From positions 5,550,001-5,614,000 of the forward strand of contig NZ_CP040297.1 of NCBI RefSeq assembly GCF_013393945.1: a stretch of 64,000 nt of DNA, read 5' to 3'. Shown here one piece after another: positions 35,801 to 42,991 of this stretch (positions are counted from its first letter, which is position 1; each line of letters opens with the position of its first letter). Below the pieces are notes generated by a model. The model saw only the letters and a program-made list of their open reading frames with translations, was not told the origin of the DNA and searched no databases. This DNA is from Nostoc sp. TCL26-01. Its GTDB lineage: Bacteria; Cyanobacteriota; Cyanobacteriia; Cyanobacteriales; Nostocaceae. Both the position numbers and the translations under genes were made by a program.

Positions 35801-35824
35801 GTAATCGGCAATGGTAATACCCAT
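29813..35824 (-). CDS. Giant Ser/Thr kinase-like / AAA ATPase / GAF / histidine kinase / receiver protein
   Basis: 2003 residues from ATG 35824 (MGITIADYKL); the frame reaches 35908 but the extra residues do not fit the family. Order: kinase-like domain (about 5-275), AAA/STAND ATPase (Walker A GYSGIGKSS, Walker B LVLFLDDLQWAD; about 300-580), a long helical repeat region, GAF (about 1370-1510), histidine kinase (FLANMSHELRTPLNGILGYT, NLLSNAVKFTEQG, GTGLGLAISRQLVEMMGG) and a receiver (ILVVDDKWENRS, VIFMDLVMNVMDGFEA) with a C-terminal helical tail. This is the HstK-type architecture of heterocystous cyanobacteria. The kinase catalytic loop reads HKNIKPDN (Asp replaced by Asn) and the metal motif is DFS not DFG, so Ser/Thr kinase activity is doubtful. 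Confidence 0.93.
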   Translation of the reverse strand: MGITIADYKLTQILSDSTNTCIYRAVNERQQTSVIIKTLKAEYPTIEELAQLGHEYKILQTLNIAGVIKPLALESYQNGLALIFADFEGAALTDFINTKYLDQHHFLVIAIQLTNILSQIHQHKIIHKNIKPDNIFIDPKNNQVTIIDFSISSCLSKENLTISHPHLIEGTLAYMSPEQTGRMNRSIDYRTDFYSLGVTFYQMLTGQLPFTATDPLELVHCHIAKIPVSPQEINADIPPVVADIVMKLLAKTAEARYQNALGIKADLEKCLRQIQATNKIANFTIGQLDLNSQLLIPQKLYGRETEVISLMNAFERVGLGAVEMILVSGYSGIGKSSLVNEVHKPIVARHGYFISGKFDQFKRNIPYAFLISAFQELIQQLLTESSAKIALWKFKILESLGVNGQVIIDVIPAIAQIIGSQPPVVQLGINESQNRFKRVFQQFIHIFCQPEHPLVLFLDDLQWADLDSLKLIQLLISNPNSQYLLLIGAYRNNEVNSTHPLMLAVDEMHNSGAVINNIILQPLQIDHVNQLVSDTLHHQQINSYSLANLLFTKTQGNPFFLTQLLKSLEQENLLYFNFSRGCWQWDITRLQDIEISDNVVEFMVNQIQKLSPVTQNILKLAACIGSKFTLDVLSIVNQKTLSVTAQELWESLEAGLVLPLDSAYKIPLAISEQPEHQRITYQFLHDRVQQASYSLIPDSERKATHFHIGQLLLQHTTLEERQENILTLVNHLNYGEDLLTLESDKYQLAELNLLAGQKAKIATAYESAIRYLQVGLKLLTANSWQAQYQLTLALYESAIETAYLKGDFAEMDKWVAIVLQQAANPMDKMKVYEVKIQACMAQVKQLEAFKIGLEALELLGVKLPESPSIADIEQTISQTATNLTGKNIADLIHLPLMTEVDKLAAIRMLTSLGSPTYQSAPALFPLVVCEQVNLSVKYGNSPFSAYGYVCYGVILNGIVQDIDSAYQFGKLAINLVEQFNASELKTSIFYVAGACTMYGKVHARETLPLLQEAYLSGLENGQFEYGCYAIAQKCQHSYFIGQELPKLEPEMAIISDALAQLHQENALSWNKIFHQSILNLLKPSQNSCLLLGEVYNEDESLPLLQAANARTLLLYFYLNKLILCYLFGEYPQALTNALQGEQYLDGVKAFLVVPVFHFYDALVQLAIYPSASSAQQEQILDKVNYNQQKMQHWADHAPMNFQHKYDLVEAEKARVLGQHWLAMANYDKAIAGAKEQGYIQEEALANELAAKFYFEFGREKVGQTYLTDAYYGYLRWGATAKVRDLAETYPQIFSRISERKITSLEMNQTISSMTKNMSGIFDISAVMKAAQALSGEIVLDKLLAKLMQLVLENAGAETGFLILEIAGNLVIKASKTLANHQINVQQSIPVDSCQELPISVINYVRRTQQNIVINDASHEGMFTTDSYIIQHQPKSLLCIPIVNQGKLIGILYLENNLTTGVFTSERVEVLQLLSSQAAISIDNARLYNDLEEYNRTLEIKVEERTLELQQEIQERQRAELAAESANRAKSEFLANMSHELRTPLNGILGYTQIFQKDRNLTPQQKNGVEIIYQCGEHLLTLINDILDISKIEARKMEMYPQQFHFSQFLEGIIHMCRIRAEQKGISLVYKAVSPLPNIVFADEKRLRQVLINLLSNAVKFTEQGCITFYVGYVSNYGQEVQESNTVLNSQSPIPKIRFSIEDTGMGISPEQLEEIFLPFKQVGENSRKTEGTGLGLAISRQLVEMMGGELQVKSTLGQGSVFWLDLDLPEVMSQADVTKVEQSQIVGFVGTRRKILVVDDKWENRSVLVNLLQPLGFEVVEATDGLDGVNKASEFAPDVIFMDLVMNVMDGFEATRRIRMLPNLKKTAIIAISASVFDFNQQRSQAVGCDDFLPKPIQVNNLLEKLQFHLGLTWIYQDGINQWLQPKDVNLKAPISHQTLIAPSAEELAILLDLAMRGNLRGLAEVITRLEEANEKLIPFATHIRQLVKGFKGKQIVEFLKKF

Positions 35825-36002
35825 TTTAGGTCGCTCACTGGTATAGTTTGAGGCAGACTGAGCATCAGTTGATCGTCTCCTTATCCATATTAATAATTTC
35901 ACTCTCATTTGACTTTAGGAGTACAGTCAACTGTTTATAGGACTAGTATTTGATTATTGAAAAGAATCAGTACCAGTGGAGGAACTTCTTACCCTGCATT
36001 TC

Positions 36003-36120
36003 TCACAAAACGGTAGGGGCGGGTTAACGAGATATTCGTGAATGATTGAAGCATATTTGTGAACCCGCCCCTACAGCCTCTGGACTTCAGTTTGATAAAT
36101 TTCGTGAGAAATCCGGGTTA
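36003..36120. repeat. Hairpin element with inverted GTAGGGGCGGGTT arms, copy 1
   Basis: GTAGGGGCGGGTT (36013-36025) and AACCCGCCCCTAC (36062-36074) enclose a 36-bp centre. A second copy at 37717-37832 has the same outer flanks (ACAAAACG, CAGCCTCTGGACTT) but its centre is in the opposite orientation. The rest of the 35909-36316 gap holds no gene that I can support. Confidence 0.85.
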
Positions 36121-36316
36121 CCTATTGCCTATTCCCTATTGCCTACCTACGCAAACTATTTCAGTAATCAAATCGGATTCCTATATATAGGAAATGTTAA
36201 GTTGATTCTCTAATTTAATAAAATTACGTAACTAAAAATAAATTAATGTGAAGAATTTTGTGTCAATATTTTTGACAATAGTGTAATCTTGAGAAAAATC
36301 TACACTAAAGTTCGCT

Positions 36317-36970
36317 TTGACTACGCAACTAGAAAAACCCAAACTCAAAAAATACAGCTTATCCCTACACACAACCACTCCAGAACTGGGTTTAGCAATT
36401 AGTAATTTTGCTGGCGAAACTCGCACTCAGGTTTGGGATTTAGGGCGAGATTTATCTACTTATGTACATCAATATTTAGTTGATTTTATCGCACCCCAAA
36501 CTTGGGCAGACTTAGCTTTTATTGCTGTTGCTAAAGGGCCTGGCGGTTATACTGGTACTCGGATTGGTGTGGTTATTGCCCGTACCTTGGGACAACAGTT
36601 AGATATTCCTGTATTCGGAGTTTCTACCTTGGCGGCAGTAGCTTGGTCACATATAAGGGACAATAACATTAGTAAAGCGATCGCTATAGAAATGCCAGCA
36701 CAAAGAGGACAGGTTTTTGGCGCGATTTATCAACCTGCATCCCATACTGGCTTAACAACTTTATTAGCCGATGCTGTATTTACACCAGAAGCATGGCAGG
36801 AAACTTTAGCTAATTGGGAAGATAGTTGTCAACTAATTGCAGCCAAATCTCAGCTAGCGGCAACAGTCACAAGTATCTTAGAACTGGCGCATCTCCAATG
36901 GCAACAAGGTAAACATCCTCATTGGTCAGAGGCTTTGCCTTATTATGGCCAGCATCCTGTAGATATTTGA
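36317..36970 (+). CDS. tsaB: tRNA threonylcarbamoyladenosine biosynthesis protein TsaB
   Basis: 217 residues. The only workable start is TTG 36317, because an in-frame stop lies at 36290 and no ATG occurs until deep in the gene. TsaB is an ASKHA-fold, inactive paralogue of TsaD that supports it in the t6A37 transfer step. Motifs: YSLSLHTTTPELGLAISNFA, IAVAKGPGGYTGTRIGVVIA, RTLGQQLDIPVFGVSTLAAV. Downstream 41 bp begins a Uma2 gene. TsaC of the same pathway is at 24561. Confidence 0.92.
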   Translation: MTTQLEKPKLKKYSLSLHTTTPELGLAISNFAGETRTQVWDLGRDLSTYVHQYLVDFIAPQTWADLAFIAVAKGPGGYTGTRIGVVIARTLGQQLDIPVFGVSTLAAVAWSHIRDNNISKAIAIEMPAQRGQVFGAIYQPASHTGLTTLLADAVFTPEAWQETLANWEDSCQLIAAKSQLAATVTSILELAHLQWQQGKHPHWSEALPYYGQHPVDI

Positions 36971-37011
36971 TTAAAAATAAAATTAACGGTCGAATTGCTG
37001 TAGAAAAAATC

Positions 37012-37695
37012 ATGACACTGAGTTCCCCTATTTCTCTCATCTCCACCTTGCCACCTTTGGAAAACGGCGACAAACTCACCCGTGCTGAATTTGAACGTCG
37101 TTATGATGCTATGCCCAACCTGAAAAAAGCTGATTTAATTGAAGGAATTGTGTATATGGCATCTCCATTGAGAGTCACTGGTCACGGTGAACCCCATGTT
37201 GACATCATCACTTGGTTAGGTGTCTACAAAGCTGTTACACCAGGAGTAAAGCTGGCTGACAATGCTACTGTACGCCTAGATGCAGATAATGAACCTCAGC
37301 CAGATGCTTGTTTAAGAATTATTACTGGAGGACAAACCCATGTTAGCAATGATGATTATATCGAAGGTGCGCCAGAATTGATTGTGGAAGTTGCCGCTAG
37401 TAGTGTATCAATTGATTTGCACGAAAAGTTAAAAGTCTACCGCCGCAATCAGGTGCAAGAGTATTTAGTTTGGCGAGTTTATGAGGGTGAATTTGATTGG
37501 TTTAGGTTACGTGAAGGAGAATATGTTCAACTTGAGCCAAATGCTGATGGCGTGATTTGCTCACAGGTATTTCCTGGTTTATGGTTAGAAAAATCGGCAT
37601 TGTTAGCCGGAAATTTAGGGAAAGTTTTAGAAGTATTGCAGCAAGGCTTGACAAGTGCAGAACATCAGAGTTTTGTAGAAAAGATTTCTCAGTAG
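37012..37695 (+). CDS. Uma2 family (DUF820) putative endonuclease
   Basis: 227 residues from ATG 37012 (MTLSSPISLISTLPPLENGD). PD-(D/E)XK core: KADLIEGIVYMASP, EPQPDACLRI, PELIVEVAASSVSIDLHEKL then KVYRRNQVQEYLVW. Uma2 proteins are highly amplified in cyanobacteria; nuclease activity is predicted from the fold and the biological role is unknown. The longer frame from 36922 overlaps tsaB and is rejected. Confidence 0.88.
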   Translation: MTLSSPISLISTLPPLENGDKLTRAEFERRYDAMPNLKKADLIEGIVYMASPLRVTGHGEPHVDIITWLGVYKAVTPGVKLADNATVRLDADNEPQPDACLRIITGGQTHVSNDDYIEGAPELIVEVAASSVSIDLHEKLKVYRRNQVQEYLVWRVYEGEFDWFRLREGEYVQLEPNADGVICSQVFPGLWLEKSALLAGNLGKVLEVLQQGLTSAEHQSFVEKISQ

Positions 37696-37716
37696 TCACC
37701 CAACATGATCTGAGGA

Positions 37717-37832
37717 ACACAAAACGGTAGGGGCGGGTTCACAAAGGAAGCTTCAATCATTCACGAATATCTCGTTAACCCGCCCCTATAGCCTCTGGAC
37801 TTTGTTTTTATAAATTTCGTGATAAATTCGGG
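37717..37832. repeat. Hairpin element, copy 2, with inverted centre
   Basis: Arms TAGGGGCGGGTT (37728-37739) and AACCCGCCCCTA (37777-37788). The centre (ATCATTCACGAATATCTCGT) is the reverse complement of the centre of copy 1, whereas the outer flanks are in the same orientation. It starts just after the Uma2 stop. Confidence 0.85.
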
Positions 37833-37868
37833 TATGTATATCTTAGTGTTAAGTTACGCTTCTAGCAG

Positions 37869-39509
37869 CTAATTTCTCTTAAATATTGTTTTAAACTTAT
37901 CTATAGAACCTAAAGAATAATTCTCTAACTTAAAATCAGCAAATGGTTTAGTTTCCAACCTATTTCTCAGAGCTTCATCTATAATCACCCCTTTTGACTG
38001 TCTTTTTAAGCCAACAATAATAATACTTCTTTGATATGCAGTGGAATTTTGGTTGTTTCGACAATCACTTCCTTGAAATTTACCTAAATTTAATAAGCGA
38101 TAACCTTTAACACTGAATGTATTTTTAAATAATTTTTTGACTAAAATGTGTATTTGTTGGGAACGTTCCCCAGCCAGACGTTGTTCAACTGTAACGCCAC
38201 CTTCACAAGCAGCTATACCTACAGAAATAATTTCTTGAGGATTTTCCATTATTTCCTGGATATTTTCTTGTTCTAGATTTAATTTTAAAACATCCAGACT
38301 GATAATTTGCTCATTATTTTTAATTTGAAAGTTACTCTCAGATAACCATTTGTACTCTGTTGATAAAACAGCGATATTAAATTTAGCAATTCTGCCTTGA
38401 TTATCCTTGCCTTCTTGATAAGAAAAATAATCTATCTTTCCTTTTCTCTCAGGAGATTGGGTTGGTATTGGTAACAAAGTAAATTTTGGATAATTTATGA
38501 TGAAAGCCACTAAAATAACTAATCCTAATGAAACTAAGATTGCTGCAAATAAAGCAATGAGTGGAACTTTGTTGAGAGACTTTGTTGGTGAAGATAAAGG
38601 TAGATTCGGTTTTAGCTCAGTGTTCATTAGATGAGCATTCTGTTGCATCTCAATATCGCCTAGACGCTGCAAAATAGACTGAGCATTAGTGGGGCGATTT
38701 CTTAACTCTGGTGCTATCAACCAATCTAGAAAGTTTAAAAGTGCAGGTGAAATTTGCTGAGTGTAACTATGCCAATGTAATAAATGATTACTAACATCGT
38801 ACATATCTAAAGGATGTCGTCCTGTCAGCAAAAAAACAAAGGTGCGTCCCAAAGCAAAAAAATCCGATTGTGGTGCAGCTTGTCCGTTCATTTGTTCGGG
38901 AGCGCTGTAACCCGATAATAAAGTTGGTGTAGTGCTACTGTGATAATTCCTGGCTGTACCAAAATTAGTTAATACTATTTGCCCATGCGATCGCAAAATA
39001 ATATTTGCTGGTTTAATATCTAAATGTAAGTAAAGTTTGCTATGTACTAAATTCAAAATCTCTGCCAACTGTTGTAACCAAGTTATTGCTTGTGCTTGGG
39101 AAATTGGTTGATTTTGTCGTTGTTCTAACCATTCTTCTAAGTTAATACCGTCAATTTTCTCCATGACAATGCAGTGCAGAGTTAAACCATCTCTGGTTTG
39201 GTGTTGGAAGTAGCTATCAACCTTAGTAATTCCTGGGTGATTTAGTTGTCCTAAAACTACTGCTTCTTGGCGAAAAAATTCTACTGCTTTCGTATCGGCG
39301 GAAAAATTAGCTTTCAGTACTTTGAGGATTTTGGCTGTGTCTTGTTCGTAGACTTCATAGATACTCAAGTCGTTGGCATTACTTAGCAAGTGCATCACTC
39401 GATAGCGCCCTAGTAATTCCAACTGTGAACCACAACTTTGACAGAAACGGTTTTTGTGGTTGTGGGGATGGTTAGGCTTGGGGCAAACTGGATTGATACA
39501 AAGGCTCAT
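37869..39509 (-). CDS. Ser/Thr protein kinase with zinc-ribbon start and membrane helix
   Basis: 546 residues from ATG 39509 (MSLCINPVCPKPNHPHNHKN). A four-Cys zinc ribbon (CINPVC, CQSC) precedes a protein kinase domain at about 30-290: IVMEKIDGINLEEWLEQRQN, catalytic loop LHLDIKPANIILR, then VLTNFGTARN where DFG is expected. The Asp-to-Asn change in that motif would weaken Mg2+ binding. One membrane helix follows (VPLIALFAAILVSLGLVILV, about 320-343), then an extracytoplasmic domain (about 350-546) that I do not recognise (ISVGIAACEGGVTVEQRLAG and RSIIIVGLKR). Layout resembles SpkB-type cyanobacterial kinases with a C-terminal sensor. Confidence 0.87.
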   Translation of the reverse strand: MSLCINPVCPKPNHPHNHKNRFCQSCGSQLELLGRYRVMHLLSNANDLSIYEVYEQDTAKILKVLKANFSADTKAVEFFRQEAVVLGQLNHPGITKVDSYFQHQTRDGLTLHCIVMEKIDGINLEEWLEQRQNQPISQAQAITWLQQLAEILNLVHSKLYLHLDIKPANIILRSHGQIVLTNFGTARNYHSSTTPTLLSGYSAPEQMNGQAAPQSDFFALGRTFVFLLTGRHPLDMYDVSNHLLHWHSYTQQISPALLNFLDWLIAPELRNRPTNAQSILQRLGDIEMQQNAHLMNTELKPNLPLSSPTKSLNKVPLIALFAAILVSLGLVILVAFIINYPKFTLLPIPTQSPERKGKIDYFSYQEGKDNQGRIAKFNIAVLSTEYKWLSESNFQIKNNEQIISLDVLKLNLEQENIQEIMENPQEIISVGIAACEGGVTVEQRLAGERSQQIHILVKKLFKNTFSVKGYRLLNLGKFQGSDCRNNQNSTAYQRSIIIVGLKRQSKGVIIDEALRNRLETKPFADFKLENYSLGSIDKFKTIFKRN

Positions 39510-39869
39510 GATTAAATAAGTCAAAAATCAACAAACAAAAGAAAAAATGGGGTATTGACCAAATCAGTTACCAGTGAACAGTTATCAGTTATCAGTTACC
39601 AGTTAATAAACGTTCACTGTTTACTGTTTACACATCTCCCACATTGAGTCCTTCTGTTCCTATCTATCAATCATGAAACTTATTTTCCTGACATTCTGCT
39701 AAAAATAAGTGAGTTCGACAAATCTTTTGTGATCTCTCCGCCAACTCCCCTCCTGGCAGGCTATCCATTAGTCACATCTTTCTTCAGAAAACTACAAGCT
39801 ACTTAAAAATAGCTAAAAGCATTGAGAGGTATAGTTTTGGAGTGCGATAGTAATCACAGGTGATAGATA

Positions 39870-39965
39870 ATGAAAAAATTGGCTGCCGGAGAATTGAAAC
39901 AAGCAGACTTGGGAGATACAAGACGAAACAAGCGCTTGGTACGCCTAGTAGAAGATTTAGGTTAA
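39870..39965 (+). pseudogene. Tn5/IS4-like transposase, N-terminal fragment
   Basis: MKKLAAGELKQADLGDTRRN then KRLVRLVEDLG and stop. This is the N-terminal DNA-binding module (AAGELxxADLGDxRRNKRLxRL) of Tn5-type IS4-family transposases, which are about 400-480 residues. Everything after the first 31 residues is missing; a MITE-like end follows directly. Confidence 0.75.
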
Positions 39966-40012
39966 CTATTGACAAAAAAGCCGGAGAATTAGGGACACTG
40001 CGTAAGTCTTAA
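39966..40012. mobile_element. MITE-like end fused to the transposase fragment
   Basis: CTATTGACAAAAAAGCCGGA to CACTGCGTAAGTCTTA matches the right end of the element at 51573-51715 with a few changes. No left end is present, so it is a solo end or a deletion scar. 39525-39869 is otherwise repeat-like (CAGTTATCAGTTACCAGTTA type) with no gene. Confidence 0.6.
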
Positions 40013-40126
40013 ATAAGATCAGCAGATTATTCTGCTAAAACCTGCATAAATAGCAAAAAACAAACAGATAAAACTATTGAGTGTACATCTCAGATATTTT
40101 GTCAAACTTAAACCAAGAGAATACCC

Positions 40127-40576
40127 ATGACTTCATTGAAGAGACTGATAGTTCCAGCAAAGATTGTGGCACTTGCTCTATCATTGCTGATATTCTGTTT
40201 TAATACAGCAGCGATCGCACTTCCTAATACCTTAGCTACTGTAATTATCACTGAACAAGCGCAAATCAGTGGCGGTAAGTTCAGTATCGACACAACCACT
40301 ACTCCTTTACCAGTTACAACAGTTATTCGCTCTGCTAAACTTTTCTTGTCTAAAGGCGAAACTGGAACAATCAATAAGATTAAAATCACTGATGGTAATG
40401 GACTAGCATTCGGTTGTCAAGATATTAAAGTGCAGAACGGAATTGATTTAATTAAGGCTTGTGGCGGCCCTGCTGTTTTAGAAGCAGGAGGCCCACTTAC
40501 TTATGTAGCTGAAGGTAGTAATTTTGCTCCTAAGCTCAACACCAGAATAAAAGTTGTTTTGTCGGATGATTTTTAA
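40127..40576 (+). CDS. Small secreted protein of unknown function
   Basis: 149 residues. A signal peptide is clear: KR-rich start, hydrophobic IVALALSLLIFCFNTAAIA, likely cleavage near A-L-P around residue 32. The mature part is beta-rich with Thr/Val runs (TTTTPLPVTTVIRSAKLFLS, KGETGTINKIKITDGNGLAF) and two Cys that could pair (GCQDIKV, KACGGPA). I do not recognise a family. It stands alone; a 15-bp inverted repeat lies after it. Confidence 0.65.
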   Translation: MTSLKRLIVPAKIVALALSLLIFCFNTAAIALPNTLATVIITEQAQISGGKFSIDTTTTPLPVTTVIRSAKLFLSKGETGTINKIKITDGNGLAFGCQDIKVQNGIDLIKACGGPAVLEAGGPLTYVAEGSNFAPKLNTRIKVVLSDDF

Positions 40577-40610
40577 CCACCAAGTTGGTTAATAAGTCGT
40601 ACTAATTTTG

Positions 40611-40666
40611 ATTCCATGCACAAATTCTCTGAACTAGTTTCAGCCTGTCATATTTGTGCATGGAAT
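40611..40666. repeat. 15-bp inverted repeat downstream of the secreted protein gene
   Basis: ATTCCATGCACAAAT (40611-40625) pairs exactly with ATTTGTGCATGGAAT (40652-40666), loop 26 bases. It could act as a terminator or processing site; no T-run follows. Confidence 0.6.
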
Positions 40667-40716
40667 ACATTTTGCTATGAGTATTCTGTATTCTGACTCC
40701 TTTTTATCTATTACCC

Positions 40717-41370
40717 ATGTCAATCATTTATCCTCTAGCTCATCTCAGTCTTGGCTTAATTGAATGGTTATTAATAGGGTGGTCAATTCGCCTATGGCAG
40801 CTATCAACTAGCCTAGCCATGATTGTCTTACCTATAGTTTTAGGTTGCATTAGCTATGACAATCTCCTGCTTTCTACAGGTAGCCTAATTGGTCAAGGAG
40901 AACTTTTAAAAACTCTCAGTCTGATACGTTTTATCTTACATTACTTAGTCGTCCCATTGTTCATTGTCATTGGTGTTGAACTTGCTCACCGTGCTGGAGC
41001 TGGTTGGGCTAATAATATGGTGCGGGTTTTATCTTGGGTAATTGCCTTGGGACTGGCGACGACAGATATTGCTATCAACTATGTAGGCATTGAATTAGTT
41101 CCATTCCAGTTTGCAGGCATTCTCCGCTATCGTGTTGCTAATTTGAGTCGTCTACCAATGATTACAATTATTGTTAATGTGTTTATGCTACTCATTGGTA
41201 TTGGTATTTGGATTAGATTGAAATGGTCGTGGTTATTTGTCGGGACGTTAGCTTCTCTGGTTGGTAATGCCATACCTTCTGCTCTAGTCGGGACAATTGT
41301 CGGTAGCACATCTGAATTTTTGCTGGCTATCAGTTTGTTATTCACTCAGCAGTTTTCTCTGAGAAAATAA
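40717..41370 (+). CDS. Polytopic membrane protein of unknown function
   Basis: 217 residues with about six or seven hydrophobic segments (LSLGLIEWLLIGWSIRLWQL, LAMIVLPIVLGCISYDNLLL, FILHYLVVPLFIVIGVELAH, MITIIVNVFMLLIGIGIWIR, WLFVGTLASLVGNAIPSALV). A His in LHYLVVP and a second in VELAHRAG are the only obvious polar membrane residues. I recall similar cyanobacterial hypothetical proteins but no function. Monocistronic, convergent with the GNAT gene. Confidence 0.7.
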   Translation: MSIIYPLAHLSLGLIEWLLIGWSIRLWQLSTSLAMIVLPIVLGCISYDNLLLSTGSLIGQGELLKTLSLIRFILHYLVVPLFIVIGVELAHRAGAGWANNMVRVLSWVIALGLATTDIAINYVGIELVPFQFAGILRYRVANLSRLPMITIIVNVFMLLIGIGIWIRLKWSWLFVGTLASLVGNAIPSALVGTIVGSTSEFLLAISLLFTQQFSLRK

Positions 41371-41385
41371 AGACTAAATTGAGCA

Positions 41386-41808
41386 TCAATGATCATTGGC
41401 TGCATAAATCCACATCGGTTCAGTTTTACCAGCACGTTGAAACCCACATCGTTTATAGAAATAAATGGCATCACTATCAGCAATCAATATGTGTTGATGA
41501 AATCCTTGATAACGAGAGATTAAACGCTGAATAATCCCACTACCAATACCTTGGCGCTGATAATTTGGTAAAACTAACAAATGAGGATAATAAACAACCA
41601 GAAATCCATCAGAGATGGCATTACCCAAACCCACCAGTTTATCTTCATGCCATGCAGAAATCAGCGAGTGCGAATTCATTAAAGCTTGGTAGAGTAAATC
41701 TGGTTTTTCTGACGATGACCATTGATTAGCCTTATACAAATTAATAATGCTATCTTGTTCAATCTCGCGTGTATCTTGAAAGTGGATTTCTGGTTGATTG
41801 GTTGTCAT
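41386..41808 (-). CDS. GNAT-family N-acetyltransferase
   Basis: 140 residues. The acetyl-CoA motif A is LLVLPNYQRQGIGSGIIQRL (Q-x-x-G-x-G) near residue 85, and the C-terminal KRCGFQRAGKTEPMWIY is typical of small GNATs. Substrate unknown. It follows the isocitrate-lyase-family gene by 20 bp on the same strand, so the two may be cotranscribed. Confidence 0.88.
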   Translation of the reverse strand: MTTNQPEIHFQDTREIEQDSIINLYKANQWSSSEKPDLLYQALMNSHSLISAWHEDKLVGLGNAISDGFLVVYYPHLLVLPNYQRQGIGSGIIQRLISRYQGFHQHILIADSDAIYFYKRCGFQRAGKTEPMWIYAANDH

Positions 41809-41828
41809 TGCTGGATGTGATCAGATAT

Positions 41829-42704
41829 TTATGTATCTTTCCCTTGTGCGAACTGCTTTTCTGTTTGCAGAAATTGCGGAACGCCGACGAGGGCTTGAAA
41901 ATCTTGGAAGTTAACTAACTCAGTTAAATTAGCTGTAGTTCCTTGTTGTTTGATGTGACTCAAACAAGTTGTGAGAGTTTGGGTAACTGCTAACAAGCCT
42001 GTGAGGGGGAAGAAGACAATTTTAAAGCCTAAATCTTGTAACTCCCAAGCAGAAAGTGAGGGAGTTTTCCCACCTTCGACGATGTTAGCCACTAGTGGGG
42101 TATGAGGGAAAGCAGCAGCGATCGCTTTTAATTCTGTCACAGATTGGGGTGCTTCCACGAACAGTATATCGGCTCCGGCTTGAATGTAAGCATGACCACG
42201 GGCGATCGCAGCTTCTAAACCCAGTGGCCCACGGGCATCGGTACGGGCGATAATCACCAAACCACTATCGCCACGCGCCTCTACGGCTGCGCGAATTTTG
42301 CCGGCGTGTTCGGCTGTGGGAATGACTCGCTTGCCTTCAAAATGACCACATTTTTTTGGCCATTCTTGATCTTCTAGTAACACACCCGCTACACCCAATT
42401 GGATGGCATCTTTGATGGTTCGCATGACATTTAAAGCATTGCCATAACCAGTATCTAAGTCAGCAATCAACGGCACACTGATTGACTGAGCAATTCTGCC
42501 GATACTGTAAAGCATTTCTGTGGCTGTGAGCAAACCGTAATCGGGCAACCCTAAAGTAGAAGCAGCAATGCCAAAGCCACTGGTAGCCACCACATCAAAA
42601 CCGATTTTTTCTGCCAGTTTGGCACTTAAACAGTCATAAACACCAGGAATCACAATAATTTCGGGATTGGTGAGTAATTCTCGCAGTTTTTGGCTAGAAA
42701 GCAT
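41829..42704 (-). CDS. Isocitrate lyase / PEP mutase superfamily enzyme
   Basis: 291 residues, TIM-barrel enzyme. VIPGVYDCLSAKLAEKIGFD, LIADLDTGYGN, EDQEWPKKCGHFEGKRVIPT (the KKCGH active-site loop) and RTDARGPLGLEAAIARGHAY place it in the ICL/PEPM family, closest in style to 2-methylisocitrate lyase or carboxyPEP phosphonomutase-like proteins. The exact substrate cannot be read from sequence; no methylcitrate-cycle genes are adjacent. A GNAT gene follows. Confidence 0.85.
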   Translation of the reverse strand: MLSSQKLRELLTNPEIIVIPGVYDCLSAKLAEKIGFDVVATSGFGIAASTLGLPDYGLLTATEMLYSIGRIAQSISVPLIADLDTGYGNALNVMRTIKDAIQLGVAGVLLEDQEWPKKCGHFEGKRVIPTAEHAGKIRAAVEARGDSGLVIIARTDARGPLGLEAAIARGHAYIQAGADILFVEAPQSVTELKAIAAAFPHTPLVANIVEGGKTPSLSAWELQDLGFKIVFFPLTGLLAVTQTLTTCLSHIKQQGTTANLTELVNFQDFQALVGVPQFLQTEKQFAQGKDT

Positions 42705-42824
42705 AGGTATACAAGTTTGTCAGTGAGGTACAGAGTTAATAATTTTAAACGCAGAGGGGCGCGGAGGAAAACGCAGAGGAGGGAGGAGAGAGGAAGATTT
42801 GTACTTAGTATCTCAGCAGATTAG

Positions 42825-42913
42825 GAAACGCTATATAGCGTTTCTCGCTTTAGTGAAGTACATTTCGTTGAGGCTAGAGGCTAGAGGCTAGAGGCTAGAA
42901 GCTAGAAATTAGA
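42825..42913. repeat. Palindrome and 7-bp tandem repeat
   Basis: GAAACGCTATATAGCGTTTC (42825-42844) is a perfect 20-bp palindrome, half of which recurs at about 42938-42952. 42872-42913 is a tandem of GGCTAGA heptamers (about six units, decaying). No gene in 42705-42991. Confidence 0.85.
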
Positions 42914-42991
42914 GAGTAGTCTGTACCTCATTTGACTTAGAAACGCTATATACCAATTCATAATTAACTTTATTTTGAATTTTGAATTGAT

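Noticed and set aside
36922..37011. Longer start for the Uma2 gene
   Set aside because: It overlaps the end of tsaB in another frame; the family start is at 37012.
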